DNA of 47,873 nucleotides, taken from the NCBI RefSeq assembly GCF_000731795.2, contig NZ_JGVK01000029.1, positions 1 to 47,873 on the forward strand. Direction: 5' to 3'. Shown here one piece after another: positions 27,360 through 36,914 of the stretch (position 1 is the first letter of the stretch; the number at the start of each line of letters is the position of its first letter). The translations under genes and the position numbers were made by a program. Under the pieces are notes generated by a model. It saw nothing but the letters and a program-made list of their open reading frames with translations. It was not told the origin of the DNA and did no database searches. Origin of the DNA: Candidatus Photodesmus blepharonis (GTDB lineage Bacteria; Pseudomonadota; Gammaproteobacteria; Enterobacterales; Vibrionaceae).

Positions 27360-28612
27360 ATTAACTTAACCATTTCTAAAATATCTCTAGCCTTTTGATT
27401 CCAAGAGTTCTCATGAGCCAACTCTAACAAGCCAGATACATAATCATTGTTGTTACCTATTCTCGATGCGTAATCCAACTTTTTAATAAAATCACTATGA
27501 TTTTCACCAATAAATACCCCTTTATACTTCATACATTCAGGCATCGCCGTCGTCACAATCGGTCTTTCCATTGCCATATACTCAAAAAGCTTAATAGGTG
27601 ACGTGGATATTGTAATATCATTAATTAAAAACGGTATAATGCATATATCAAACCAAACAGCGTGATCTGGCAAAAACTGATATTCAATTGGGCCCAAATA
27701 ATGAATATTTTTAAATTGATTAAATCCTGATGATGCAATCGTACCATCGTAATCTACGCCTATAAGCACTATTTCATAGTCGCCAGTTTTAGCCACTTCT
27801 GTCACTAGCTCATAATCGAACCACGATGCAAAGGCGCCAAAATATCCAACTATTTTCTTATCATTTTTTACAGCTAAACTAACAATAGATTTTAAAATAT
27901 TAGGTAAAATATGCTTGTTGATATTCTTTCTAAAATGCTCAACATCCACACCATTAGTAACTAACTTATAGTTGTTCGTTCTAACTTTTTTAACATCTTC
28001 TATCAATTTATCAGCGCTAGCGATACAAATAACTCTTTCATCTTTCAAAAACATATTATGTTTATCGAATACCTTTCTTGGAATTTTTTGACCACTTATA
28101 TTCTCATGTATCTCATCTATATATTCATAAACGATAGTTCTGCCGTTTTCAACAGCAGATTTACATAGCTCATAGCTAGAAGCATAAAAAAAATTGTCAG
28201 TGGAATAACAATGAAAAATACATCCATCAATACCAATTACAAGCTCGAAACAATCCGTTAAATAAAGATTATTACCCATTTTTTTAAAGCCACTCACATT
28301 ATCTGAATAATTTGGTGTACAAAATATGTAAAGCACCTCATCGCTAGCAATTCTGCTGGCTATGTGATGAGGACGTTGAAATAGTTCAATTTTCCAATCT
28401 ACGATAGGAAAAAAAACAAATATATATCGATATTTTTTTTCAGAAATAATTTTATCTAATATTTTTTTGTATACGATTTTATTCGAATCAGACAAAGAGC
28501 CATCGAATAATGGAGTTTTTGAGATAATTTTAAAGTAAATTTTCTTCGTTAGCCCAAGAATTCCAATTTTTCTGTAGTAGTAAACAAACTTATTTAACCG
28601 ACACTTTACCAT
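27356..28612 (-). CDS. Glycosyltransferase, QRPHH-type, O-antigen operon
   Basis: A 418-residue GT-B-like protein. Residues about 60-110 have FVFFPIVDWKIELFQRPHHI, the same QRPHH theme as its neighbour. The middle has ERVICIASADKLIEDVKK, KLVTNGVDVEHF and KKIVGYFGAFASWFDYELV. The C-terminal donor site is INDITISTSPIKLFEYMAME followed by RPIVTTAMPECM. It begins with ATG 28612 and its stop overlaps the next transferase. Between it and wzt is a 520-base region holding a decayed duplicate of the wzt 3' end. Likely an O-antigen sugar transferase; specificity unknown. Confidence 0.85.
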   Translation of the reverse strand: MVKCRLNKFVYYYRKIGILGLTKKIYFKIISKTPLFDGSLSDSNKIVYKKILDKIISEKKYRYIFVFFPIVDWKIELFQRPHHIASRIASDEVLYIFCTPNYSDNVSGFKKMGNNLYLTDCFELVIGIDGCIFHCYSTDNFFYASSYELCKSAVENGRTIVYEYIDEIHENISGQKIPRKVFDKHNMFLKDERVICIASADKLIEDVKKVRTNNYKLVTNGVDVEHFRKNINKHILPNILKSIVSLAVKNDKKIVGYFGAFASWFDYELVTEVAKTGDYEIVLIGVDYDGTIASSGFNQFKNIHYLGPIEYQFLPDHAVWFDICIIPFLINDITISTSPIKLFEYMAMERPIVTTAMPECMKYKGVFIGENHSDFIKKLDYASRIGNNNDYVSGLLELAHENSWNQKARDILEMVKLI

Positions 28613-28649
28613 CTTTTATTTGCCAACAACAAAAACTTTGAGTTAGAAT

Positions 28650-29081
28650 CAGAAGTCTCCAACTAATCCTTAACATGTTAATAAGGAATATAGTTGTGCT
28701 TCTTCCTTTCAAGAAAAACTAGTCCGTGAATCGGAACATTTAACACAGACTTCAGAACTTATGTTTTGTCACAATGCTCTAATGACTAAGTGCTGCTTTT
28801 GGTTCTCGTATATAAGCTCAATAGAACACGCCGCTAAGTAATCACTGTCTCTTAAAAATGTTTTTTTAATTCAAACTTGATTGTACTTTCTTTTATTGTG
28901 TTAGCTTGACTTTCGGTATAAGAACAAAAAGGAACTGTTATGTCCCACTTTATTTTTATCTTTGACGGATACCAACAGAATAAATCTTCCGTGTATCCTA
29001 ACTTTTCCTAATTTAGTAACAAAGTTACGAAAAGGCCCTACCAGATTCTATGACATCTTTGCTTTATTTGCAAATAAAAAA
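28650..29081 (-). pseudogene. Decayed tandem copy of the wzt 3' end
   Basis: This region repeats the end of wzt (29133 to about 29515) at a constant offset near 434 bases. The clearest proof is a 35-base identical run at 28865-28899 and 29299-29333. Read on the minus strand, one frame gives RDSDYLAACSIELIYENQK, matching RDGDYLVACSIEFIHESER of intact Wzt. The frame is then broken by stops and by an indel in a run of T. The similarity also covers the sequence after the stop: palindrome TTAACATGTTAA at 28670-28681 corresponds to the palindrome at 29113-29128. It contains only the C-terminal substrate-binding domain, no ATPase part. Confidence 0.85.
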
Positions 29082-29112
29082 ACTCAAATTTGAAGCTAGT
29101 AGCTCTAACTCT

Positions 29113-29128
29113 ATCCTTAATTAAGGAT
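29113..29128 (-). terminator. Palindrome after wzt
   Basis: ATCCTTAATTAAGGAT is a perfect 16-base palindrome four bases after the wzt stop. A diverged copy sits after the fossil. It lacks a loop and a T-run, so it may be a weak attenuator instead of a terminator, which would let the downstream transferases be read through. Confidence 0.35.
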
Positions 29129-29132
29129 GGAA

Positions 29133-30323
29133 TCACACTTCTACCTTAAATTCAGGAAGAACTAACCCATGAATGGGAATATTCGACACAGATCTGAAAA
29201 CGCATGCATCGTCACGATGTTCTAGATACTTTCTTTCGCTTTCATGAATGAATTCGATAGAACATGCTACTAAATAATCACCGTCTCTTAAAATATTCTT
29301 TAATTCAAACTTGATTGTACTTTCTTTTATTGTATTAGTTTCATTCTCGCTATAAAAATTAGATAAAACTATTATGTCTACTCCATTTTTATCTTTGATT
29401 GACACCGATAGAACGAGTCCATCATACATTCTTACTTTTTCCGCATTTAATAATAAAGCTATAAAAAAAGTCTCATTGTGGTTTATGACGTCTTTACTTA
29501 AATAACAATCTTTTATTATTCCTATATCCTCACCCCAAACTCTACAGGAATTATTAGTATTACTATCATCACTGGTGTTTTCTACACTGTTATACATTTC
29601 CTCAATGTAAAGAGAAGATACATCTTTGACATCTCCATCCTTATAAACAGTTTTATCTTTTAACCATATAATTCTATCACAAATACGTCTTATTGAAAAA
29701 ATGTCATGCGAAACAAAAATAATTGTTGTTCCACTCTTTTTTAAACTATCTATTTTTTGAAAACATTTGCTTTGAAAACGAATATCACCAACGGATAAAG
29801 CTTCATCGATGATTAACAAATCAGGTTCAATTATAATCGAAACAGCAAAAGCTAATCTCGCATACATCCCACTAGAATATGTTCTAACTGGTTTTAAAAA
29901 ATAATTACCGAGCTCAGAAAATTCTAGAATTTCCTCTAAATAGCTATTAACGTGCCTGATCTTTATCCCTTGTAATCTAGCGCTCAATATAGCGTTCTCT
30001 TTGCCTGTAAACTCTTGGTTGAAACCAGCACCGAGCTCTAGAATAGCCCCTATTTTTTCTGGCCTTTTAATGTAACCTGCATCATGATTAGATATTCCAC
30101 ATATCAATTTCAATAGTGTTGATTTTCCAGCTCCATTTCTTCCTACTAAACCTACTGTTTCTCCTGATCCAATACTTAAATTAATATTTTCTAAAGCAAC
30201 AATCCTATCCCTAGGTTCTACAACCCTACTCAGAAATACCCTAACAAACGTTCTCACTGGTAAATTAGATTGAGAAAAATACTTAGCTACATTACTTAGT
30301 ACTACGACAGGCTCACACAACAT
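29133..30323 (-). CDS. wzt: O-antigen ABC exporter ATPase with Wzt C-terminal domain
   Basis: Wzt powers export of the finished O-antigen across the inner membrane with Wzm. The 396-residue protein has an ABC domain in residues about 1-230: Walker A GRNGAGKST (61-69), signature YSSGMYARLAF (149-159), Walker B LLIIDEALS (Asp173, Glu174) and H-loop FVSHD. Residues about 260-396 form the Wzt_C carbohydrate-binding domain that recognises the O-antigen terminus. ATG 30323 overlaps the end of wzm by 11 bases. The tail of the gene has been duplicated downstream as a fossil. Having Wzt_C means termination of chain growth is probably coupled to a terminal modification. Confidence 0.94.
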   Translation of the reverse strand: MLCEPVVVLSNVAKYFSQSNLPVRTFVRVFLSRVVEPRDRIVALENINLSIGSGETVGLVGRNGAGKSTLLKLICGISNHDAGYIKRPEKIGAILELGAGFNQEFTGKENAILSARLQGIKIRHVNSYLEEILEFSELGNYFLKPVRTYSSGMYARLAFAVSIIIEPDLLIIDEALSVGDIRFQSKCFQKIDSLKKSGTTIIFVSHDIFSIRRICDRIIWLKDKTVYKDGDVKDVSSLYIEEMYNSVENTSDDSNTNNSCRVWGEDIGIIKDCYLSKDVINHNETFFIALLLNAEKVRMYDGLVLSVSIKDKNGVDIIVLSNFYSENETNTIKESTIKFELKNILRDGDYLVACSIEFIHESERKYLEHRDDACVFRSVSNIPIHGLVLPEFKVEV

Positions 30324-31107
30324 CGATAAAACCTTTCTTCATATGTCTAAAAAAAACCACTCCTGTCAAAAAAATAGTTATACCAAATAGGTTATATACC
30401 AAGAAAGCATCAAAATCCAAACTTCTCCCATTTAATAAAACACTTCTTATCTCTAAGATTGGATAACTTATAGGGTTCAACAAAATTATATTTGATACTC
30501 TAACCGGTAGGGCGCTGCTGTCATAAAATACAGGAGATATGAAGAGCAATAGAGTGGTTAAACTAGTACATATTTGATTTGTATCTCTAATAAAAGCTCC
30601 GAAAGCTGACAGATAATAACCTACACCTAAAGTCATGATCGAAAAACTGACTAAAACCAAAATTAATGAAAAAAATTTGTAAAGAGTAACTGTTAAGTCA
30701 GATACAATCTGTATCATTACAAACCATATTAACAAACCTGTTAACAAATGAAAAAACGCCGACACAAAATACGATATAGGTATTATTTCCAAATTAAAAA
30801 CAATTTTTTTAACATAATTCGTATTAGCATGAATATACGAGGGAGCTCTCGTGAAACATTCCGAAAAAAAACTAAAAATTATCATTCCAATAAAAAGATT
30901 AATAGAAAAATCATATCCGCTCAGACTACTTTCACTCCACCTAGACTTAAAAACGAATTCAAAAATGAAAGTGTAAACTACCAGCATTACCATAGGTGTT
31001 ATTAAAGTCCAAAGCCAACCTAATACCGATCCCTTATAACGAGACCTAATATCTCGAAATGCTAGGCTAAAAACTAATATTGCTTTATTGTTTATCGCAT
31101 TAATCAT
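30313..31107 (-). CDS. wzm: O-antigen ABC exporter permease Wzm
   Basis: Wzm is the transmembrane half of the ABC O-antigen exporter. The 264-residue ABC-2 family protein begins with the interface helix LAFRDIRSRYKGSVLGWLWT, followed by six predicted membrane segments (for example MVMLVVYTFIFEFVF, LFIGMIIFSFFSE, ILVLVSFSIMTLGVGYYLSA). The LLLFISPVFYDSSALP motif and the C-terminal F-x-HMKKGFIDVV are typical of this family. It starts three bases after rmlC and overlaps wzt. An ABC exporter implies that O-antigen is completed on the cytoplasmic side. Confidence 0.93.
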   Translation of the reverse strand: MINAINNKAILVFSLAFRDIRSRYKGSVLGWLWTLITPMVMLVVYTFIFEFVFKSRWSESSLSGYDFSINLFIGMIIFSFFSECFTRAPSYIHANTNYVKKIVFNLEIIPISYFVSAFFHLLTGLLIWFVMIQIVSDLTVTLYKFFSLILVLVSFSIMTLGVGYYLSAFGAFIRDTNQICTSLTTLLLFISPVFYDSSALPVRVSNIILLNPISYPILEIRSVLLNGRSLDFDAFLVYNLFGITIFLTGVVFFRHMKKGFIDVV

Positions 31108-31110
31108 AAA

Positions 31111-31656
31111 TTACTTTATAGTTTTTATACTAATACCTTTTTGGTCTTTATCAGAAAGAATCGGCATACACTCACCAATAGGCCACTTTATCGAAATCTC
31201 CGGATCATTCCAAAGAATCGATATCTCAACCTTAGGATTATAGTAATCCGTACATTTATACACAAATTCAGCTTCTTCGCTAGTTACGTAGAAGCCATGA
31301 GCAAATCCATCTTCTGGTATCCATATTTGACGCTTATTCTCAGAAGAAAGATACACACCTACCCATTCTCGAAATGTTGGAGAGTTCCTACGAATATCCA
31401 CAACAACGTCGAAAACCTCACCGGATATAACACGTACTAACTTACCCTGAGGATTTGCTGTTTGATAATGCAAGCCGCGTAAAACACCTTGCTTAGATTT
31501 AGAGTGGTTATCTTGGACAAATATAGTTCTCCTACCTGTTACTAACTCTCCAAACTTTTTCTGATGCCACGTTTCCATAAAAAAGCCACGCTCATCTGAA
31601 AAGATAGAAGGCTCAATTATTTTAATATCTGGTATATCGCTTTGAATGATTTTCAT
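31111..31656 (-). CDS. rmlC: dTDP-4-dehydrorhamnose 3,5-epimerase
   Basis: RmlC performs the third step to dTDP-L-rhamnose. The 181-residue cupin has IIEPSIFSDERGFFMETWHQ, the catalytic-histidine segment GVLRGLHYQ, VVDIRRNSPTFREWVGVYLS and IPEDGFAHGFYVTSEEAEFV. All are RmlC hallmarks. Its ATG overlaps the rmlD stop as ATGA. It precedes wzm, placing rhamnose synthesis and O-antigen export in one operon. Confidence 0.96.
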   Translation of the reverse strand: MKIIQSDIPDIKIIEPSIFSDERGFFMETWHQKKFGELVTGRRTIFVQDNHSKSKQGVLRGLHYQTANPQGKLVRVISGEVFDVVVDIRRNSPTFREWVGVYLSSENKRQIWIPEDGFAHGFYVTSEEAEFVYKCTDYYNPKVEISILWNDPEISIKWPIGECMPILSDKDQKGISIKTIK

Positions 31657-32531
31657 AAAAAACTACTTATAAAAATTTTCTTCAAAGCAGTTTCCCAACT
31701 ACTTGCTTTAATACCAAATATCCTATTAATTTTATTAGAGTTTAATTTTGAATTACGTGGTCTTTTCACTAACATTGGATAATTACCAGATGATATTGGG
31801 GCCAAATTAGGGTACTTTATCAGCATTCCAGATCGCTCTGCTTCAAAAAAAATTTTCTTAGCAAATCCATACCAACTTACATAAGGTAGCCCAGAAAAAT
31901 GATAGATTCCCCATTCAGGATTTTTATCCAATTTCACAGCTTTTAACATTGTAATTAGAGCATCAGCAAGATCACCTGAATAAGTTGGACCACCAAACTG
32001 ATCATCAACAACTGACAACACATCATCAACTCTTGCTAGCCGAAGCATAGTTTTGAGAAAATTGTTACCATGTTCACCAAACACCCAGGAAGTACGCAAA
32101 ATTATGTGCTTTTTACATAAAGCAAGTACCATTTTCTCACCTGCTAATTTACTTTTTCCATAGACACTTTGAGGTCGAGCAACATCCATCTCTGTATACG
32201 CATTATTACTTAAACCATCGAACACATAATCAGTAGATATGTGAAATAAAACTGAGTCAAAAATTTGTGCTGCTTCTGCTAAATACGCTACTCCATCGCA
32301 ATTCACCTTAAAAGCTAACTCTAATTCCAGGTCTGCTTTGTCTACTGCAGTATAAGCAGCAGCATTAAGAATATAGTCAGGCCTAATTTTTTTAATACAC
32401 GCAAATACTGCCTGCTTATCAACGATGTTTAAATCGCTACGAGTTATAGCTAAAACATCAACTTTATTATTAAGCTTTGAAATCAGACTGCAACCTAGTT
32501 GCCCATTACTTCCAGTGATTAGTATTTTCAA
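31653..32531 (-). CDS. rmlD: dTDP-4-dehydrorhamnose reductase
   Basis: RmlD reduces dTDP-4-dehydrorhamnose to dTDP-L-rhamnose using NADPH. The 292-residue SDR protein begins with the Rossmann motif ILITGSNGQLGCSLI. It contains LNAAAYTAVDKADLE, the catalytic FHISTDYVFDG and YGKSKLAGEKMV, and the substrate-end region FGGPTYSGDLADALI. The start is TTG at 32531; no ATG lies at the proper place and MKILITG is the family N-terminus. It begins 15 bases after rmlA and overlaps rmlC. Confidence 0.95.
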   Translation of the reverse strand: MKILITGSNGQLGCSLISKLNNKVDVLAITRSDLNIVDKQAVFACIKKIRPDYILNAAAYTAVDKADLELELAFKVNCDGVAYLAEAAQIFDSVLFHISTDYVFDGLSNNAYTEMDVARPQSVYGKSKLAGEKMVLALCKKHIILRTSWVFGEHGNNFLKTMLRLARVDDVLSVVDDQFGGPTYSGDLADALITMLKAVKLDKNPEWGIYHFSGLPYVSWYGFAKKIFFEAERSGMLIKYPNLAPISSGNYPMLVKRPRNSKLNSNKINRIFGIKASSWETALKKIFISSFL

Positions 32532-32546
32532 ATTAAGAATTCCACA

Positions 32547-33410
32547 TTATTTGAGCAGTGACAGTAAATATTGACCGTATTCATTTTTAAGCATTGCCTT
32601 TCCTAAAGCATGCAATTGTTCATCATTTAGCCAACCATTACGCCAAGCAATCTCTTCAGGACAAGCCACTTTGAGACCTTGAATATGCTCAATTGTTTGA
32701 ACAAAAGAAGCAGCTTCATGAAGACTTTCATGTGTTCCAGTATCCAACCAAGCGAAACCACGACCTAATAACTCAATGTTTAAACTTCGATCATTTAAAT
32801 ACATCTCATTAATTGAAGTAATTTCAAATTCTCTACGTTCTGACAATGGGACACTCTTTGCGAAACTAACCACACGATTATCGTAGAAATATAACCCTGT
32901 CACTGCATAATTTGATTTAGGTTGCAGTGGCTTTTCTTCTATGGATAGTGGTGTAATATTAGAATCAAACTCAACAACACTGAAACGTTTAGGATCTTTT
33001 ACTTGATAAGCAAATATTGTTGAACCAATATCACGCTTAGCTACTTTGCGTAAAGTTTGACTAAAAAACTGACCATAGAAAATATTGTCTCCAAGCACTA
33101 AACACACATTATCGTTATCAATGAATTCTTCTCCCAAAATAAATGCTTTAGCTAAACCATCTGGATTTTTCTGTATAGCGTACGCCAAAGAAACGCCAAA
33201 ATCTTGACCATCACCTAGTAATCTTTTAAAGTTATTATGATCTTCTTGCGTGGTAATAACTAAAATATCACGTATGCCCGCTAGCATAAGCGTTGAAAGC
33301 GGATAATAAATCATCGGTTTATCATATACTGGCAATAGCTGCTTAGATACACCACGAGTAATTGGATAAAGACGAGTACCAAAACCTCCAGCGAGAACAA
33401 TTCCCTTCAT
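32547..33410 (-). CDS. rmlA: Glucose-1-phosphate thymidylyltransferase
   Basis: RmlA makes dTDP-glucose from dTTP and glucose-1-phosphate, the first step to dTDP-rhamnose. The 287-residue protein has the nucleotidyltransferase signature [20 protein letters not shown] and [19 protein letters not shown]. Later come [31 protein letters not shown] and [19 protein letters not shown]. Length is normal. Its ATG overlaps the rmlB stop by four bases. Confidence 0.97.
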   Translation of the reverse strand: MKGIVLAGGFGTRLYPITRGVSKQLLPVYDKPMIYYPLSTLMLAGIRDILVITTQEDHNNFKRLLGDGQDFGVSLAYAIQKNPDGLAKAFILGEEFIDNDNVCLVLGDNIFYGQFFSQTLRKVAKRDIGSTIFAYQVKDPKRFSVVEFDSNITPLSIEEKPLQPKSNYAVTGLYFYDNRVVSFAKSVPLSERREFEITSINEMYLNDRSLNIELLGRGFAWLDTGTHESLHEAASFVQTIEHIQGLKVACPEEIAWRNGWLNDEQLHALGKAMLKNEYGQYLLSLLK

Positions 33411-34462
33411 CGCAATCTTACCTCTTTTTTCGGATGCTCTAAAACATTACGCCACCAAGTTTTATTGCATAAATACCAATTAACAGTTTTACGGATACCT
33501 GAGTCAAACGTCTCTCGAGGTTTCCAATTTAACTCTCTTTGAATTTTAGAAGAGTCAATAGCATAACGAATATCATGTCCTGGACGTTCTTTTACATAGG
33601 TAATGAGATCTTGGTATTTTTTTACACCTTTAGGTTTACTTGGAAGTAACTTTTCTAATAAAGAACAAATACTCTCTACTACTTCCATATTCGTTTTTTC
33701 ATTGTTGCCACCAATGTTGTAGGTTTCACCAACCTTTCCTTCTGTTATCACCTTGTATAAAGCTCTCACATGGTCCTCAACATAAAGCCAGTCTCGAATT
33801 TGCATACCATCTCCATAGATAGTTAATGGCTTTCCTTCAAAGGCGTTTAAGATCGTAAGAGGAATTAATTTTTCTGGGAAATGATAAGGACCATAATTAT
33901 TTGAACAATGAGTAACTATAGTCGGGAAACTAAAAGTACGTAACCAAGCTCGAACTAAATGATCACTAGATGCTTTCGATGCAGAATAAGGATTAGAGGG
34001 CGAATAAGGTGTATCTTCCGTAAACAAAGCGTCCGTTCGTTCCAAATTCCCATATACCTCATCAGTAGAAACATGGTGAAAACGAAAAGTAGCCTGATTC
34101 CTATCTTCTAATTTATTCCAATAAGTACGAGAAGACTCAAGCAAAGTATACGTCCCAACAATATTAGTTTCAATAAATTCTGAAGGTCGATAGATGGAAC
34201 GATCTACATGACTTTCAGCAGCTAAATGCATAACAACATTTGGCCTATGTTTTAAAAAAACACGCTTTAATTCGGAAGAATCACAAATATCTACTTGTTC
34301 AAAACAATAACGCTCACTCTCCTTAATATCTGAAAGAGATTCTAAATTTCCAGAATAAGTCAACTTATCTACATTAACTACTTCATCATTCGTATTTAAA
34401 ATTATATAGCGCACGACAGCAGAACCGATAAAACCTGCCCCACCAGTAACTAATATTTTCAT
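33407..34462 (-). CDS. rmlB: dTDP-glucose 4,6-dehydratase
   Basis: RmlB converts dTDP-glucose to dTDP-4-keto-6-deoxyglucose. The 351-residue SDR protein has the NAD-binding [15 protein letters not shown], the [20 protein letters not shown] stretch, the catalytic [11 protein letters not shown] and [15 protein letters not shown], then TRCSN-like [19 protein letters not shown]. It begins the eight-gene minus-strand O-antigen operon; the strong overlap with rmlA supports co-translation. The operon promoter must lie in the 455-base gap upstream, but I could not define it. Confidence 0.97.
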   Translation of the reverse strand: MKILVTGGAGFIGSAVVRYIILNTNDEVVNVDKLTYSGNLESLSDIKESERYCFEQVDICDSSELKRVFLKHRPNVVMHLAAESHVDRSIYRPSEFIETNIVGTYTLLESSRTYWNKLEDRNQATFRFHHVSTDEVYGNLERTDALFTEDTPYSPSNPYSASKASSDHLVRAWLRTFSFPTIVTHCSNNYGPYHFPEKLIPLTILNAFEGKPLTIYGDGMQIRDWLYVEDHVRALYKVITEGKVGETYNIGGNNEKTNMEVVESICSLLEKLLPSKPKGVKKYQDLITYVKERPGHDIRYAIDSSKIQRELNWKPRETFDSGIRKTVNWYLCNKTWWRNVLEHPKKEVRLR

Positions 34463-34917
34463 AATAGTAGTCTCTTAAATATATCCCTCCTAGGAGCTTA
34501 TTAGAGTACTCATCACTTAACAAAACTTCCTATCTTATAAACGCTCTTACGAGTATTTTATGCTACTGAACCTAATAATCTTTCAAATTAAAGTGTTTAT
34601 ACGTCAGAAGTGGACAGATACAAATCGTTAGTTTAAAAACAAGACATTGTGATAGAATTGCTCTTCTATTACGAACCCAGATTCAGAAAGAAACTAGACT
34701 CTAGCGTACAATTGCCAAAAAATAAGGTAAATTAAGACGAAATAGTGAACCGGAACCCACACGATACGCATGATCGCGAATCAGGGACATCTCTAAGTTG
34801 CCAGATAATTAGAATTAAGTCAAATTAATGATAGAGCATATCCTTTAGTATCTCTTTAAATTATGTGCAATTGTACTAAAGTAAGACTGATTGTTCTCTA
34901 TTAAAGGAATAGGTATA
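34463..34917. other. Divergent intergenic region between rmlB and the chemoreceptor
   Basis: 455 bases that must carry promoters for both the O-antigen operon and the receptor. No gene, tRNA or RfaH ops element (GGCGGTAG) was seen. A CTCCTAGGAG palindrome is at 34487-34496. Near the right end TAAA at 34877-34880 lies 15 bases before CTCTATTA, a poor sigma-28 match that was not accepted. AAAGGAATAGGT just before 34918 is the receptor ribosome-binding site. Confidence 0.4.
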
Positions 34918-36798
34918 ATGAGAAATACAATTAAATTTAAAATTCAAATTGCTATCGCAATCATTATCGCTATTGTAAGCACTGTTCAGGCATTTATCTC
35001 AGTTAATCAATTAAAACAAGAAACGACTAGCGCAATTAATAGTGAAATAAAAAACGTCAGTGCAACAACTTCTCGTTATATAGGAAATTGGCTAGAAATT
35101 CATGGAAATATGATGCTTGCTAATGAGTTTGCCATCTTAGAATTAGATAACGCTGACAGGGAAATGCTAATCACCAAAAAAGCTGGTAACTTCTTATCCG
35201 TTTATGCAGGATTTAGTGATGGCAGCATTGCTTATGGCGATAAAACGGAAGATTGGCCAAAAGATTATGATCCTAGAAATCGCCCTTGGTATAGAGACGC
35301 AATATCTAAACAAGAGCTTATAATCACTAAACCCTACAAAGATTTCGACGGTAGTATCGTCATAAGTTTTGCTAAGGCGTTTTCAGGTAGTAAAACCGGA
35401 GTACTAGCAGCAGATTTAACAATTTCAAGCATAATTGATGAAGTATTGAATATAAAACTCGATCATGATGGTTTCGCTTTTTTAGTTGATGGTCACAATA
35501 ATATTGTTGCCTACCAAAATGAAACATTAAGTCAAAAGCCGATCACGCACCTAAACTCAGCTCTTACTATTCAAAGAATGAACGAGCTATCTAATTCATC
35601 TCATATATCGACGCTCCCTTGGCCAAATAAGAGAGATAAACTGCTTTTAGTTTCGAGCATCCCTAATACCGATTGGTTGCTTGGTATCGGTATTGATAAA
35701 AATATGGCATTTAAATCAGTATCTAAGCAAATTACTTTTACTACCATTGCTCCCATCATTCTTTACATTTTTATTGCAGCAATTAGCACTTGGATCATCA
35801 CTCATCTTCTTCAACCACTAAAAATACTATCTAAAGCTCTACAAGAACTTTCTGAAGGTGAAGGCGATTTAACTCAAAGAGTTGACATTAAGCGTATGGA
35901 TGAAATTGGTGAACTAGCCAAATATGTCAATCATTTTTTAAATCAATTACAAAATATGTTTCGTGGAATTGTTGACCATACTCAAAAACTTTCAATACAA
36001 GCAAATCAAGCAAGCCAAATTTCTGAAGAAGCTGCAAATCAAATTGAAAATCAACAAAACGATATTAACCAAATAGCTACGGCGATACATGAAATGTCTA
36101 GTACATCAGCTGAAGTAGCAAGGCACGCCGCCTTGACGGCAAACGCTTCTCAAGCATCGGCTGATGCTTGTAGTGATGGTCAGCATGTTATTCAGCAAAA
36201 TCAAGAAGCTATATTGAGTCTAGCTAATCAAGTCTCAGGAGCGGCAAATATCATAGGCGAATTAGAGAGCAATACTCAGAGTATCAATCAAATTCTATCA
36301 ACTATTCAAGATATTGCCGAACAAACTAACTTGCTAGCACTTAATGCTGCTATTGAAGCTGCCCGTGCTGGCGAACAAGGAAGAGGCTTTGCTGTAGTAG
36401 CTGATGAGGTACGTGTACTAAGTCAACGTACTCACGGTTCAACAGAAGAAATTAGAACTATGATAGAAACGTTACAGCAAAATACTCGTCAGGCTGTTAA
36501 TAGTATGGAAACCAGCACGAAACTAGCTGATACCAGCGTAAATTATGCTGAAAAAGCCCAAAACAGCTTAAGCAAAATCACGTCAGCGATTACTGAAATA
36601 AACGATATGGCGCTTCAAATTTCTAATGCTGCTGAAGAACAACGCACTGTAAGCGAAGATATAAGCCGCAATACTCAAGGTGTGAAAGATGCTTCAGATA
36701 CCTTGGCTACCCAAGCTGTTCGGAGTAGTGAAAGTGCTATCAACATGAATGAGGCAACTAAATCCATGCGTCAGCAAATTCAACGTTTCAAAGTGTAA
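34918..36798 (+). CDS. Methyl-accepting chemotaxis protein with dCache amino-acid sensor
   Basis: A transmembrane chemoreceptor that signals to CheA. From ATG 34918 it has 626 residues. TM1 is about 8-29, a periplasmic dCache domain about 35-270, TM2 about 275-300 and HAMP about 300-355. The signalling domain ends near 626 with the hairpin tip [20 protein letters not shown]. The sensor contains YDPRNRPWY (Tyr117, Arg122, Trp124, Tyr125) and Asp166 in [11 protein letters not shown]. This matches the spacing of the amino-acid-binding dCache motif known from Vibrio and Pseudomonas receptors, so an amino acid ligand is a fair inference. Helices rich in Glu/Gln suggest methylation sites. The TTG at 34891 is rejected for lack of a ribosome-binding site. 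There is no C-terminal CheR-tethering pentapeptide. Confidence 0.93.
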   Translation: MRNTIKFKIQIAIAIIIAIVSTVQAFISVNQLKQETTSAINSEIKNVSATTSRYIGNWLEIHGNMMLANEFAILELDNADREMLITKKAGNFLSVYAGFSDGSIAYGDKTEDWPKDYDPRNRPWYRDAISKQELIITKPYKDFDGSIVISFAKAFSGSKTGVLAADLTISSIIDEVLNIKLDHDGFAFLVDGHNNIVAYQNETLSQKPITHLNSALTIQRMNELSNSSHISTLPWPNKRDKLLLVSSIPNTDWLLGIGIDKNMAFKSVSKQITFTTIAPIILYIFIAAISTWIITHLLQPLKILSKALQELSEGEGDLTQRVDIKRMDEIGELAKYVNHFLNQLQNMFRGIVDHTQKLSIQANQASQISEEAANQIENQQNDINQIATAIHEMSSTSAEVARHAALTANASQASADACSDGQHVIQQNQEAILSLANQVSGAANIIGELESNTQSINQILSTIQDIAEQTNLLALNAAIEAARAGEQGRGFAVVADEVRVLSQRTHGSTEEIRTMIETLQQNTRQAVNSMETSTKLADTSVNYAEKAQNSLSKITSAITEINDMALQISNAAEEQRTVSEDISRNTQGVKDASDTLATQAVRSSESAINMNEATKSMRQQIQRFKV

Positions 36799-36914
36799 TG
36801 TTCTTATAATTAATGAACAACTAAAGATTTTAAGAATTTCATAGCAATCTTCTATAACTGCTGTTTTTTAGAGTCATCATTCTAAAAAAACTTGAACTTA
36901 ACGGAGGTCTAATT

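Noticed and set aside
34877..34903. Sigma-28 promoter for the chemoreceptor
   Set aside because: TAAA with a 15-base spacer is present, but the -10 block CTCTATTA matches only half of the consensus.
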